Source: Flavobacterium suaedae (GTDB taxonomy: Bacteria > Bacteroidota > Bacteroidia > Flavobacteriales > Flavobacteriaceae). Taken from it: a DNA stretch of 64,000 nt. The stretch covers positions 310,001 to 374,000 of the forward strand of contig NZ_BMJE01000002.1 of NCBI RefSeq assembly GCF_014642915.1. Reading direction: 5' to 3'. Shown here piece by piece: positions 51,459 to 59,590 of the stretch (positions are counted from its first letter, which is position 1; each line of letters opens with the position of its first letter). The translations under genes and the position numbers were made by a program. The notes beneath the pieces are model-generated. The model saw only the letters and a program-made list of their open reading frames with translations. It searched no databases and was not told the origin of the DNA.

Positions 51459-53219
51459 ATGAATACGTCAATAGAGACAAATCCATTAATAGACAAGCTG
51501 CCAAAACATTTAAAACAGTTTATAAAGCCACAGGATTATGAGGATTACACACCCATAAACCAAGCGGTTTGGCGTTATGTTATGCGTAAAAATGTAGACT
51601 ATTTGAGTAAAGTAGCACATAGCTCATATCTTGAAGGACTGAAAAAAACAGGAATAGAAATAGACAGCATACCAAGTATGTACGGTATGAACCGTATACT
51701 TAAAGAAATAGGCTGGGCTGCCGTAGCAGTAGATGGCTTTATTCCGCCGAATGCCTTTATGGAATTCCAAGCATATAATGTACTGGTAATAGCATCAGAT
51801 ATTCGTCAGTTAGAACATATTGAATATACACCGGCACCGGATATTATACATGAAGGAGCAGGCCATGCACCTATTATTGCCAACCCTGAATATGCCGAGT
51901 ATTTACGTCGTTTTGGCGAGATAGGCTGTAAAGCGATATCCTCAGCAAGAGATTATGAGATATATGAAGCAATACGCTTACTATCTATATTAAAAGAAGC
52001 AGAGGGTACACCGGAAGAAGAAATTGAAGCTGCTGAAAAGCGTGTTGATGAATTACAAAAAGATTCTGGCGAACTTTCAGAAATGGCGCTTATTCGTAAC
52101 CTGCATTGGTGGACAGTAGAGTACGGTTTAATAGGTACTGTAGAAAATCCTAAAATATACGGAGCAGGATTACTTTCATCAATAGGAGAAAGTACCTGGT
52201 GTATGACGGATAATGTAAAAAAACTGCCTTATACTATAGATGCTGCTTATCAAAGTTTTGATATTACTAAACCGCAACCGCAACTTTTTGTAACACCTGA
52301 TTTTGCACACCTTAGTTTAGTGCTGGAAGAATTTGCTAATAAAATGGCTATACGAAAAGGAGGGCTAAGTGGTATACAAAAATTAATAGAATCGAATGCT
52401 TTAGGCACTATAGAACTTAGTACCGGCTTACAGGTTTCAGGAACATTTACTAATGTTATAGAGGAAGATGGAAAACCTGTATATATGCAGGCTACGGGAC
52501 CAACAGCATTATCATACAGAGAGAAAGAACTGGTAGGGCATGGTACAGAATACCATGCAGAAGGTTTTGGTAGCCCTGTAGGTAAGCTAAAAGGTATTAA
52601 CCTTGCCATAGAGGACATGAGCCCGAGAGATTTAAAAGCTTATGATATTTATGAAGGACAGCGTGTAACACTTGAATTTGAAGGTGATATTACCGTTTCC
52701 GGAGAAATAATTACAGGTACACGAAACCTACAAGGTAAGATTATACTAATCAGCTTTAAAGATTGTACCGTTACGCATAATGACACAGTGCTGTTCCAAC
52801 CGGAATGGGGTATTTATGATATGGCAGTAGGAAAGAAAATAGTTTCGGCATTTTCCGGTCCTGCTGATGTAAATAGTTTTGATTTGATAACACACGTTCC
52901 GTCAAGCCAGACTATTAAAGCTAAAAAATCTCCTGAGAGGCAAGAACTGGAAGGTTTATATCAAAACGTTAGAAACATAAGAGAAGGTAAAGATGCTTCA
53001 CTTTCTTTGAAAGAAACGTTTGAGAAAGTAAAACAAAATCATAGTAATGACTGGTTGCTTTCAGTAGAAATAGCTGAGTTATTACATAAAGATAATAACA
53101 GCGAACTACTAAATGAAGTGTTACTACATTTAGATGATGTTAAAAATAGACGCCCTGCAATAAAACATCTTGTTGAAGGCGGATTGGAATTAATACTTGA
53201 AAAAGAGAAATCAATTTAA
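51459..53219 (+). CDS. Phenylalanine 4-monooxygenase (aromatic amino acid hydroxylase)
   Basis: Non-haem iron, pterin-dependent enzyme that hydroxylates phenylalanine to tyrosine. The iron ligands are visible: His131 and His136 in Pro-Asp-Ile-Ile-His-Glu-Gly-Ala-Gly-His-Ala-Pro, and Glu221 in Trp-Trp-Thr-Val-Glu-Tyr-Gly-Leu. Flanking Pro-Glu-Tyr-Ala-Glu-Tyr and Gly-Leu-Leu-Ser-Ser-Ile-Gly-Glu segments also fit the AAAH catalytic domain. At 586 residues the protein is about twice the length of the proteobacterial enzyme; the C-terminal part after about residue 310 has beta-rich and then helical segments without a recognised domain. No pterin dehydratase gene is adjacent. Confidence 0.92.
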   Translation: MNTSIETNPLIDKLPKHLKQFIKPQDYEDYTPINQAVWRYVMRKNVDYLSKVAHSSYLEGLKKTGIEIDSIPSMYGMNRILKEIGWAAVAVDGFIPPNAFMEFQAYNVLVIASDIRQLEHIEYTPAPDIIHEGAGHAPIIANPEYAEYLRRFGEIGCKAISSARDYEIYEAIRLLSILKEAEGTPEEEIEAAEKRVDELQKDSGELSEMALIRNLHWWTVEYGLIGTVENPKIYGAGLLSSIGESTWCMTDNVKKLPYTIDAAYQSFDITKPQPQLFVTPDFAHLSLVLEEFANKMAIRKGGLSGIQKLIESNALGTIELSTGLQVSGTFTNVIEEDGKPVYMQATGPTALSYREKELVGHGTEYHAEGFGSPVGKLKGINLAIEDMSPRDLKAYDIYEGQRVTLEFEGDITVSGEIITGTRNLQGKIILISFKDCTVTHNDTVLFQPEWGIYDMAVGKKIVSAFSGPADVNSFDLITHVPSSQTIKAKKSPERQELEGLYQNVRNIREGKDASLSLKETFEKVKQNHSNDWLLSVEIAELLHKDNNSELLNEVLLHLDDVKNRRPAIKHLVEGGLELILEKEKSI

Positions 53220-53243
53220 TAATTACAGCTATTTGGTTTAATC

Positions 53244-53275
53244 AAAAAAGGGAGCTTTTATAGCTCCCTTTTTCT
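53244..53275. terminator. Bidirectional terminator between pah-type gene and M3 peptidase
   Basis: The stem AAGGGAGCT / AGCTCCCTT with a five-base loop is flanked by A and T runs. It lies between convergent genes. The stem is identical to that at 42438-42467 though the loops differ. Confidence 0.88.
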
Positions 53276-53290
53276 TTATAATAGTGTTTC

Positions 53291-55324
53291 TTATTTTGCT
53301 AAAAGTCCTGCTCTTTTCAGTAAAGCATCTGGTTTTGGTTCCTGCCCCCTAAAACGTTTGTATAAAAGCATAGGATGCTCTGTACCGCCTTTAGAAAGTA
53401 CATTCTCTTTAAATAATGTAGCTGTTTCTTTATCGAATATTCCTTTTTCTTGGAATAATTCAAAAGCATCAGCATCTAGTACTTCTGCCCATTTATAACT
53501 ATAGTATCCTGAAGAATAACCTCCTTGGAATATATGGCTAAATGCAGGGCTCATGGCATTTTCTGACACATCAGGGTAAAGTTGTGTAGCTGCAAATTGT
53601 TCCTGTTCAAATGTTTTTACATCGGTAATACCGGCGGGGTTAAAACCATGCCATCCCATATCCAGCATACCAAAGCTAAGCTGGCGTAAAGTTGCCATGC
53701 CTTCCATAAAACTTGCACTTTCTTTTATTTTCTCAATGTATTCCATTGGTATAACTTCGCCTGTTTTGTAGTGGTGCGCAAAAAGTGCTAATGCTTCAGG
53801 TTCGTAGCACCAGTTTTCCATTACTTGGCTTGGTAATTCTACAAAATCCCAATACACGCTAGTCCCTGAAAGGCTTGGGTAGGTTGTGTCTGCAAGCATA
53901 CCGTGCAGTGCATGCCCAAACTCATGGAATAGGGTAGTAACCTCGTTAAACGTAAGTAACGAAGGTTTCGTTTCCGTTGGTTTGGTAAAGTTGCATACTA
54001 TAGATATGTGCGGACGTTCATTCACACCGTCTTTTACATACTGTGGTTTGTAGGAAGTCATCCATGCACCATTACGTTTCCCTTTACGCGGGAAGAAATC
54101 TGCATAAAATATAGCGACTAAATTACCTTCTTCATTTTTAACCTCATAGGTAGTAACGTCTTTATGGTATTTATCAATGTCGTTAACCTCGGTAAAAGTT
54201 AAACCGTATAGTTTGTTAGCAACCGTAAAGGCACCATTTAAAACTTTTTCCAGTTGAAAGTAGGGTTTTAGCTTTTCATCATCAAGGTTAAAAAGCTTTT
54301 GTTTTAATTTTTCAGTGTAGTAAGCACCATCCCATTTTTCAAGGTGGCTTATCCCGTCAAGTTCTTCGGCAAATTGCTCCAGTTCATTAAACTCTTTTTG
54401 TGCGGCAGGCTTTGCTTTTTCCAGTAAATCGTTAAGGAAATCAGTTACTTTTTCAGGGCTTTCTGCCATACGCTCTTCCAGTACAAAATGCGCATGAGAA
54501 TCATACCCTAAAAGCTGTGCACGCTCATAGCGTAACTTTACAATTTTAAGTACAATTTCCTGATTGTCGTATTCGTTTTTCTGGAAACCTTTTGCACCAA
54601 ATGCGATAGCCAGTTTTTTACGAAGTTCGCGGTTATCAGCATAGGTCATAAAAGGGATGTAGCTAGGATAATCTAAAGTGATAACCCAACCTTCTTTATC
54701 CATGCTTTTAGCAACTTCGCGTGCGCTTTCTACAGCTCCTTCAGGTAATCCCGAAAGGTCTTTCTCATCAGTAATATGTAAATGGAAATTATTTGTTTCC
54801 ACCAGTACATTTTCACCGAATTTCAGACTTAGCATTGAAAGCTCTTTATCAATACTTCTTAGTTTTTCTTTTTTATCCTCAGGCAGGTTAGCTCCATTTC
54901 TTGAAAAGCTTTTATAGGTATTGTCCAGTAATGTTTGTTGCTCCGGTGTAAGGGTTAGGCTTTCTTTCTTATCATATACAAATTTTACTCTTTCAAAAAG
55001 TGCTTTGTTGAGCCTTACGTCATTACCAAATTCTGAAAGTAATGGGGATACTTCTTGTGCTATTTTTTGTAGCTCATCATTAGTTTCTGCTGAGTTCAGG
55101 TTAAAAAATATAGAAGATATCCTGTCCAATCTTTCTCCGCTATAGGACATTGCAGCTATAGTGTTATCAAAATCAGGTTCAGCCTGATTGCCAACAATAG
55201 CATCAATCTCTTTTTTAGCTTCGCTTATGGCTTCCTGAAAAGCGGGGAGGTAGTCTTCATTATTTATTTTACTAAAAGGTGCAGTATCGTATTTAGTATT
55301 GAATTTTTGTGTAAGTATGTTCAT
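53291..55324 (-). CDS. M3-family oligopeptidase (Dcp/OpdA type)
   Basis: Zinc metallopeptidase of 677 residues that degrades short peptides. The active site is His467-Glu468-Phe-Gly-His471-Ala-Leu-His-Gly, and a Ser-Gln-Val-Met-Glu-Asn-Trp segment about 30 residues on supplies the glutamate ligand. The N-terminal helical half (Pro-Ala-Phe-Gln-Glu-Ala-Ile, Ala-Glu-Thr-Asn-Asp-Glu-Leu) is standard. No signal peptide is present, so it is cytosolic. The C-terminus Tyr-Lys-Arg-Phe-Arg-Gly-Gln-Glu-Pro-Lys-Pro-Asp-Ala-Leu-Leu matches peptidyl-dipeptidase Dcp. It starts nine bases after the toxin gene. Confidence 0.95.
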   Translation of the reverse strand: MNILTQKFNTKYDTAPFSKINNEDYLPAFQEAISEAKKEIDAIVGNQAEPDFDNTIAAMSYSGERLDRISSIFFNLNSAETNDELQKIAQEVSPLLSEFGNDVRLNKALFERVKFVYDKKESLTLTPEQQTLLDNTYKSFSRNGANLPEDKKEKLRSIDKELSMLSLKFGENVLVETNNFHLHITDEKDLSGLPEGAVESAREVAKSMDKEGWVITLDYPSYIPFMTYADNRELRKKLAIAFGAKGFQKNEYDNQEIVLKIVKLRYERAQLLGYDSHAHFVLEERMAESPEKVTDFLNDLLEKAKPAAQKEFNELEQFAEELDGISHLEKWDGAYYTEKLKQKLFNLDDEKLKPYFQLEKVLNGAFTVANKLYGLTFTEVNDIDKYHKDVTTYEVKNEEGNLVAIFYADFFPRKGKRNGAWMTSYKPQYVKDGVNERPHISIVCNFTKPTETKPSLLTFNEVTTLFHEFGHALHGMLADTTYPSLSGTSVYWDFVELPSQVMENWCYEPEALALFAHHYKTGEVIPMEYIEKIKESASFMEGMATLRQLSFGMLDMGWHGFNPAGITDVKTFEQEQFAATQLYPDVSENAMSPAFSHIFQGGYSSGYYSYKWAEVLDADAFELFQEKGIFDKETATLFKENVLSKGGTEHPMLLYKRFRGQEPKPDALLKRAGLLAK

Positions 55325-55333
55325 AGTATTATT

Positions 55334-55651
55334 TTAAATACGACCATAGTGTTTTCGTATTTCTGCTGTTATTTTTTTAAAATTTGTTCGATTATCGAAT
55401 AAAGTAATAACTTCAATTTCGTTATTATTTATTCTATATAGCAAAGAAGTTTGCTTGGTAATTATACACATTCGAAGATTATCATGAGTATTAGACTTTA
55501 TACAACTCTCCGGAAAATCTGAAATTTGTTCAATCTTTTCATTTAAGATAGTTATAAACTTTTTCTTTACTTTCTCAGACCATTCTTCCTCTAAATATTC
55601 TAATATATATCCCAGTTTTCTGTATGCAAGATTTGAAAAAGATACTTTCAT
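55334..55651 (-). CDS. RelE/ParE-family toxin
   Basis: The 105-residue protein has the RelE/ParE toxin fold: a short strand, two helices (Leu-Glu-Tyr-Leu-Glu-Glu-Glu-Trp-Ser and Phe-Ile-Thr-Ile-Leu-Asn-Glu-Lys-Ile), a Phe-Pro-Glu-Ser segment, then Leu-Arg-Met-Cys-Ile-Ile-Thr-Lys-Gln-Thr-Ser-Leu-Leu-Tyr-Arg-Ile and a C-terminal Ile-Thr-Leu-Phe-Asp-Asn-Arg. It could be an mRNA interferase or a gyrase poison; sequence cannot separate the two. It follows its antitoxin gene by two bases and sits between purE and the M3 peptidase gene. Confidence 0.88.
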   Translation of the reverse strand: MKVSFSNLAYRKLGYILEYLEEEWSEKVKKKFITILNEKIEQISDFPESCIKSNTHDNLRMCIITKQTSLLYRINNNEIEVITLFDNRTNFKKITAEIRKHYGRI

Positions 55652-55653
55652 AA

Positions 55654-55872
55654 CTAAGAGATTTTTTTATAAATCTCTTCCCACGATGTTTTTTTTCCTT
55701 TCTCTAGTTGTTCAAGACCGTATTTTATTTCAAGTTTCTCATCCTCTGATAAATCATCATAAAAATCTTTTTTTTCTTTTATGATTAACTTGCGTATTTT
55801 GTCTATGACCTTAGAATCCTCTAAGTCCAAAATCATTTTTACAACTTCTATTTTTGAGGCTTGGATATCCAT
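55654..55872 (-). CDS. Antitoxin of the RelE/ParE pair
   Basis: A 72-residue acidic-basic helical protein (Glu-Val-Val-Lys-Met-Ile-Leu-Asp-Leu-Glu-Asp at the start, Trp-Glu-Glu-Ile-Tyr-Lys-Lys-Ile at the end). Size, position two bases before the toxin gene and the Leu-Ser-Glu-Asp-Glu-Lys-Leu-Glu-Ile segment fit the small antitoxins that accompany such toxins in Bacteroidota. It should neutralise the toxin and may bind the operon's own promoter. It starts 33 bases after purE and has a -7 box of its own. Confidence 0.8.
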   Translation of the reverse strand: MDIQASKIEVVKMILDLEDSKVIDKIRKLIIKEKKDFYDDLSEDEKLEIKYGLEQLEKGKKTSWEEIYKKIS

Positions 55873-55891
55873 TAGTTTCTTTCTTTTCTAT

Positions 55892-55899
55892 CAAAGTTA
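55892..55899 (-). promoter_or_regulatory. -7 box of the toxin-antitoxin pair
   Basis: On the minus strand the sequence is TAACTTTG, an exact TANNTTTG, 19 bases before the antitoxin start codon and in the gap after purE. It would allow expression apart from purK-purE. Confidence 0.5.
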
Positions 55900-55905
55900 C
55901 AAAAA

Positions 55906-56394
55906 CTATTCCTTGTTTTTTAGCTCTTCCGAAGCTTTAATAACCTTCTCTTTAAGCGACTGTTTATACGCTATTATTTTTGCCTGTACTAATTTATCCT
56001 GACTGCCCAGTATTTGTGCTGCCAGTATACCTGCATTTTTAGCTCCGTTAAGGGCTACAGTAGCTACTGGTACACCTCCCGGCATTTGTAGTATACTTAA
56101 TACACTATCCCACCCGTCAATAGAGTTGCTTGATTTTACCGGTACACCAATAACAGGAAGTGGCGACATAGAGGCTACCATACCCGGTAAGTGTGCTGCG
56201 CCACCCGCACCGGCAATAATTACTGATACACCGTTAATGTGTGCTGTAGTGCTGTATTCATATAATTTTTCAGGAGTGCGGTGTGCCGAAACAATATCAA
56301 CTTCTGTTTCTATTCCAAGTTCTTTTAATACATCTATTGCATCCTGCATTACGGGCATATCAGATATGCTGCCCATTATAATTCCTACTTTCAT
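55906..56394 (-). CDS. purE: N5-carboxyaminoimidazole ribonucleotide mutase
   Basis: Rearranges N5-CAIR to CAIR in purine synthesis. The 162-residue protein starts [14 protein letters not shown] and has the Ser-Ala-His-Arg-Thr-Pro motif with the active-site histidine, [11 protein letters not shown], and Pro-Gly-Gly-Val-Pro-Val-Ala-Thr-Val, as expected for class I PurE. It starts ten bases after purK. Confidence 0.97.
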   Translation of the reverse strand: MKVGIIMGSISDMPVMQDAIDVLKELGIETEVDIVSAHRTPEKLYEYSTTAHINGVSVIIAGAGGAAHLPGMVASMSPLPVIGVPVKSSNSIDGWDSVLSILQMPGGVPVATVALNGAKNAGILAAQILGSQDKLVQAKIIAYKQSLKEKVIKASEELKNKE

Positions 56395-56404
56395 TGTGTT
56401 ATAG

Positions 56405-57562
56405 TTATTGCGTACTAATTACTTTTATTGAGTTTTTTACTTCTTCGGCTACACGTCTTGCTTCATCAATATCTCTGTTGGTGATAGTAACGTGTCCCAT
56501 TTTACGGAAAGGTCGGGTTTGCTTTTTACCGTATATATGCGGGGTAACACCATCTTTACCTAAAATTTGTTCAATGTTTTCATATTTTACATTGCCTGTA
56601 TAGCCTTCTGCACCTACAAGGTTTACCATAATACCGGCTACTTTGCTATCAGTATTGCCTAGTGGTAAATCTAACACTGAGCGTAAATGCTGTTCAAATT
56701 GTGAAGTATAACTTGCCTCAATAGAGTAATGTCCGCTGTTGTGTGGTCTTGGTGCTACTTCATTTACCAGTATATGGTCATCTTCTGTCCTGAACATTTC
56801 CACAGCCAGTAAACCTACATGGTTAAATGCTTCCGAAACTTTTAACGCAACATCTCTTGCCTCTTCCGAGGCAGCATCGGGTATACGTGCCGGACAGATA
56901 ACATACTCTACTTGATTGGCTTCAGGGTGGAACTCCATTTCCACTACAGGATATGTTTTTATTTCTCCCGATGGATTACGTGCCACAATTACAGCTATTT
57001 CATGTAAAAACGGAACCATAACTTCGGCAATACACTGTACATCAGGTAATCCTTCAAAGCTTTCCGCAGAGCGAATTACTTTTACACCGTTCCCATCATA
57101 ACCACCCTCGGTACTTTTCCATACAAAAGGCATTAGTATTTCTTCTTCTTCAACAGCCAGTTTCAAGTCGGTTAAGTTTTCAAAACGTCTGTAGTCAGCC
57201 GTTGGTATTTCATTAGCAATGTAAAAGTCCTTTTGGTCGCCTTTATTTTTTATTTGCTTTAAAGTAGCAGGCGAAGGATATACTTTTACACCTTCTTGCT
57301 CCAGTTTTTCAAGGGCTTCAATATTTACGTGTTCAATTTCAATAGTAAGTACATCAACTTGTTTACCGAAGTTATAAACGGTATCAAAATCGTTAAGACT
57401 ACCTTGAAAGAATTTATCACAACCTATTTTACAAGGTGCTTCCTCACTGGGGTCCAGTACATACGTTTGTATATCAAATTTACGGGTTTCGGTAAGTAAC
57501 ATTTTACCCAGTTGTCCTCCACCTAAAATACCCAGTTTAAAATCAGAAGAAAAATAATTCAT
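56405..57562 (-). CDS. purK: N5-carboxyaminoimidazole ribonucleotide synthase
   Basis: ATP-grasp enzyme that carboxylates AIR to N5-CAIR, the substrate of PurE. From the ATG at 57562 the protein has 385 residues. [12 protein letters not shown] opens the pre-ATP-grasp domain; [11 protein letters not shown] and [13 protein letters not shown] mark the nucleotide site. A TTG nine codons upstream overlaps the -7 box and is rejected. purK and purE form an operon. Confidence 0.97.
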   Translation of the reverse strand: MNYFSSDFKLGILGGGQLGKMLLTETRKFDIQTYVLDPSEEAPCKIGCDKFFQGSLNDFDTVYNFGKQVDVLTIEIEHVNIEALEKLEQEGVKVYPSPATLKQIKNKGDQKDFYIANEIPTADYRRFENLTDLKLAVEEEEILMPFVWKSTEGGYDGNGVKVIRSAESFEGLPDVQCIAEVMVPFLHEIAVIVARNPSGEIKTYPVVEMEFHPEANQVEYVICPARIPDAASEEARDVALKVSEAFNHVGLLAVEMFRTEDDHILVNEVAPRPHNSGHYSIEASYTSQFEQHLRSVLDLPLGNTDSKVAGIMVNLVGAEGYTGNVKYENIEQILGKDGVTPHIYGKKQTRPFRKMGHVTITNRDIDEARRVAEEVKNSIKVISTQ

Positions 57563-57586
57563 TTTGTGTGTTGTTTTTAGCAATGC

Positions 57587-57594
57587 CAAAGATA
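57587..57594 (-). promoter_or_regulatory. -7 box of purK-purE
   Basis: On the minus strand the sequence is TATCTTTG, an exact TANNTTTG, 24 bases before the ATG at 57562. Confidence 0.6.
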
Positions 57595-57667
57595 CTCAAA
57601 GTGTTAAAAAGTTACAGGATATTAGCAGTAATTTATAACAGTAAAGGCTATAAATATAGCTTATACC

Positions 57668-57675
57668 TATATTTG
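57668..57675 (+). promoter_or_regulatory. -7 box of the MFS transporter gene
   Basis: TATATTTG followed by CG is an exact TANNTTTG, 19 bases before the start codon at 57695. Confidence 0.6.
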
Positions 57676-57694
57676 CGGTAAATAAAAGCAAGGT

Positions 57695-58990
57695 ATGGCA
57701 AAGAATGAAAGCGGAAAAAAAGAGAGCCGTTTCTTTAAAAAGAACCCCGTTCTTAAAATCCGTGAATTTCGATCGTTTATGACGATACGGTTCGGGCTTA
57801 TTTTTGCCCTGAACATGCAAATAACTATTATATTTTACTGGATATACCATATCACTCAGGATAAATTAGCTTTAGGCTTTGTAGGGCTTTCGGAAGTTAT
57901 ACCTGCTATTGGCTGTTCACTGTTTGCCGGGCATATTGTGGATCTGTCTGAAAAACGAAAAACCTTGTTGACTTGTATAGCTGCTTATGTATTACTGGGA
58001 GCCACTTTGTTTTTTCTTACTACTGATTATTCTTTTCAAAATCTAGGCTTAAAGCCGACCCTTTACCTGATATATTTTTTGGTTTTCTGTGGTGGAGTTA
58101 TTCGCTCGTTTGTAAGCCCTTCTATGTTTTCATTATTCGGGCTTATAGTGCCGAGAAAACATTATGCCAATGCCACTAGCTGGAGTACAATGGGGTGGCA
58201 ATTGGGTTCTGTAATAGGACCATTAGTAGCAGGGGTAGTTATTGCTTTATTTAATGTTACGGCAGGTATGTTCATGGTGCTTTTGGTGGAACTGCTGATG
58301 CTGATACCTATACTTTCCATAGAAACAAAACCAATTATCAAAAAAGAGAAAGAGCCTATTTTACAAAGCCTTACCCAGGGAATAAAATTTGTGGTTAAAA
58401 CCCCGGCTTTATTAGGAGCACAAATGCTGGATATGTTTTCGGTATTATTTGGAGGAGCGGTAGCTTTATTACCGGTTTACCAAAGGGAAATACTGCATGT
58501 AGATGAAGTAGGGTATGGTATGCTTAGGGCAGCGCCGGGCATAGGGGCTATTTTAACTATGAGTATATTAGCCTTTCTGCCGCTGAAAACCCATCCCGGC
58601 AGGAAATTGTTTTTAGCGGTTACAGGTTTTGCCTTATCCATTATAGTATTTGGTATCTCGAAAAATTTTATACTTTCCTTTTTTATGCTTTTGTTCTCAG
58701 GAATGTTCGATGCGGTGAGTGTAGTGGTAAGAGGTACTATTTTACAATTAGTAACACCCGAACACATGCGGGGGCGTGTAGCGTCGGTAAATACTATGTT
58801 TGTAAGCTCTTCTAACGAACTGGGCGATTTTGAAAGTGGTGTTATGGCACACTGGCTGGGTACTGTACGTGCTGTTGTGGTTGGCGGATGTTTAACACTT
58901 GGTGTGGTTGCTGTTACCTTTTTTAGCGCTCCGCAATTACGAAGGTTTGGTTTTGATGATGAAGAAAGTGAAGAACCGGAAACTACTTAA
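57695..58990 (+). CDS. MFS transporter (MFS_3/EntS-like)
   Basis: Inner-membrane transporter of 431 residues with about twelve hydrophobic helices. It starts with a basic cytosolic tail (Lys-Lys-Glu-Ser-Arg-Phe-Phe-Lys-Lys) and Phe-Arg-Ser-Phe-Met-Thr-Ile-Arg-Phe; the Gly-His-Ile-Val-Asp-Leu-Ser-Glu-Lys-Arg-Lys loop between helices 2 and 3 is the MFS signature loop, and Ser-Thr-Met-Gly-Trp-Gln-Leu-Gly-Ser-Val-Ile-Gly-Pro is in helix 5. A Thr-Pro-Glu-His-Met-Arg-Gly-Arg-Val segment near 353 is typical of MFS_3 exporters such as EntS. The substrate is unknown. Its stop codon overlaps that of the convergent gene. Confidence 0.93.
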   Translation: MAKNESGKKESRFFKKNPVLKIREFRSFMTIRFGLIFALNMQITIIFYWIYHITQDKLALGFVGLSEVIPAIGCSLFAGHIVDLSEKRKTLLTCIAAYVLLGATLFFLTTDYSFQNLGLKPTLYLIYFLVFCGGVIRSFVSPSMFSLFGLIVPRKHYANATSWSTMGWQLGSVIGPLVAGVVIALFNVTAGMFMVLLVELLMLIPILSIETKPIIKKEKEPILQSLTQGIKFVVKTPALLGAQMLDMFSVLFGGAVALLPVYQREILHVDEVGYGMLRAAPGIGAILTMSILAFLPLKTHPGRKLFLAVTGFALSIIVFGISKNFILSFFMLLFSGMFDAVSVVVRGTILQLVTPEHMRGRVASVNTMFVSSSNELGDFESGVMAHWLGTVRAVVVGGCLTLGVVAVTFFSAPQLRRFGFDDEESEEPETT

Positions 58991-59553
58991 CCTTTTCTGT
59001 TTTCCTGTTTAGTAATGTGTTGTAAAACATATTTAGCGGCGGCTTTATAAGCAGCGGTATGTTCGCCTGCGTTTTGGGGTAATATGTGTTTTAGTTCAGG
59101 ATAAATCCAGTCTTGCTTTTTCCCCAGAATGTATAAAGCTCTCATAGCATAGGCTTTAGCAGCTACTTTTTCATCAGGGTTAATTAGCCAGTCAAAACAG
59201 GCTTCGGTAATAACCTGAATATGTTTACTATCTAAAAAACTGGTGTTTTTTTCGTTTTCCTGTACTGCGAATAAACAGACTTTTGAAATTGTACGGATAG
59301 CACTGCTATCTCTGTATTTTGGTAGGGTTTTACAAAACTCATCTAAAAATTCTTGTAACCATTCTATTTTCACTTCAAATATAAGTTCCAGTATCCAGCA
59401 GGCTTTGTGATGGTTTTCATCATCAATATTTACAGCCATAGCAAATACCTCAGGTAATAATGCTTTGTCCTGTAACACCATTTCTGAAAACTCATCACGT
59501 GCATTTCTATACGCTTTTATAGTAGAAAGCCTTTTGGTAAATTCAAAGTTCAT
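58987..59553 (-). CDS. HEAT-repeat-like helical protein, unknown
   Basis: The 188-residue protein is all-helical, with pairs of helices that look like HEAT or ARM repeats (Val-Phe-Ala-Met-Ala-Val-Asn...Ala-Cys-Trp-Ile-Leu-Glu-Leu-Ile-Phe-Glu; Val-Ala-Ala-Lys-Ala-Tyr-Ala-Met-Arg-Ala-Leu-Tyr-Ile-Leu-Gly). Homologues in flavobacteria are sometimes labelled adenylosuccinate lyase, but none of that enzyme's signatures is present. It is probably a cytosolic binding protein. Four bases (TTAA) are shared with the stop of the convergent MFS gene. It follows the TonB receptor gene by 37 bases. Confidence 0.75.
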   Translation of the reverse strand: MNFEFTKRLSTIKAYRNARDEFSEMVLQDKALLPEVFAMAVNIDDENHHKACWILELIFEVKIEWLQEFLDEFCKTLPKYRDSSAIRTISKVCLFAVQENEKNTSFLDSKHIQVITEACFDWLINPDEKVAAKAYAMRALYILGKKQDWIYPELKHILPQNAGEHTAAYKAAAKYVLQHITKQENRKG

Positions 59554-59590
59554 ACTTGATAAAAATGGGTTTTCCTCAAATGTATTAAAA

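Noticed and set aside
42438..53275. Identical stems AAGGGAGCT / AGCTCCCTT at 42438-42467 and 53244-53275 as a dispersed repeat
   Set aside because: Only the stem is shared, loops and flanks differ, and both sit exactly where a terminator is expected between convergent genes.
58987..59553. Adenylosuccinate lyase annotation for the 188-residue helical protein
   Set aside because: The protein is far too short and lacks the fumarase/aspartase-superfamily signature (a GSSxMPxKxN-like loop).
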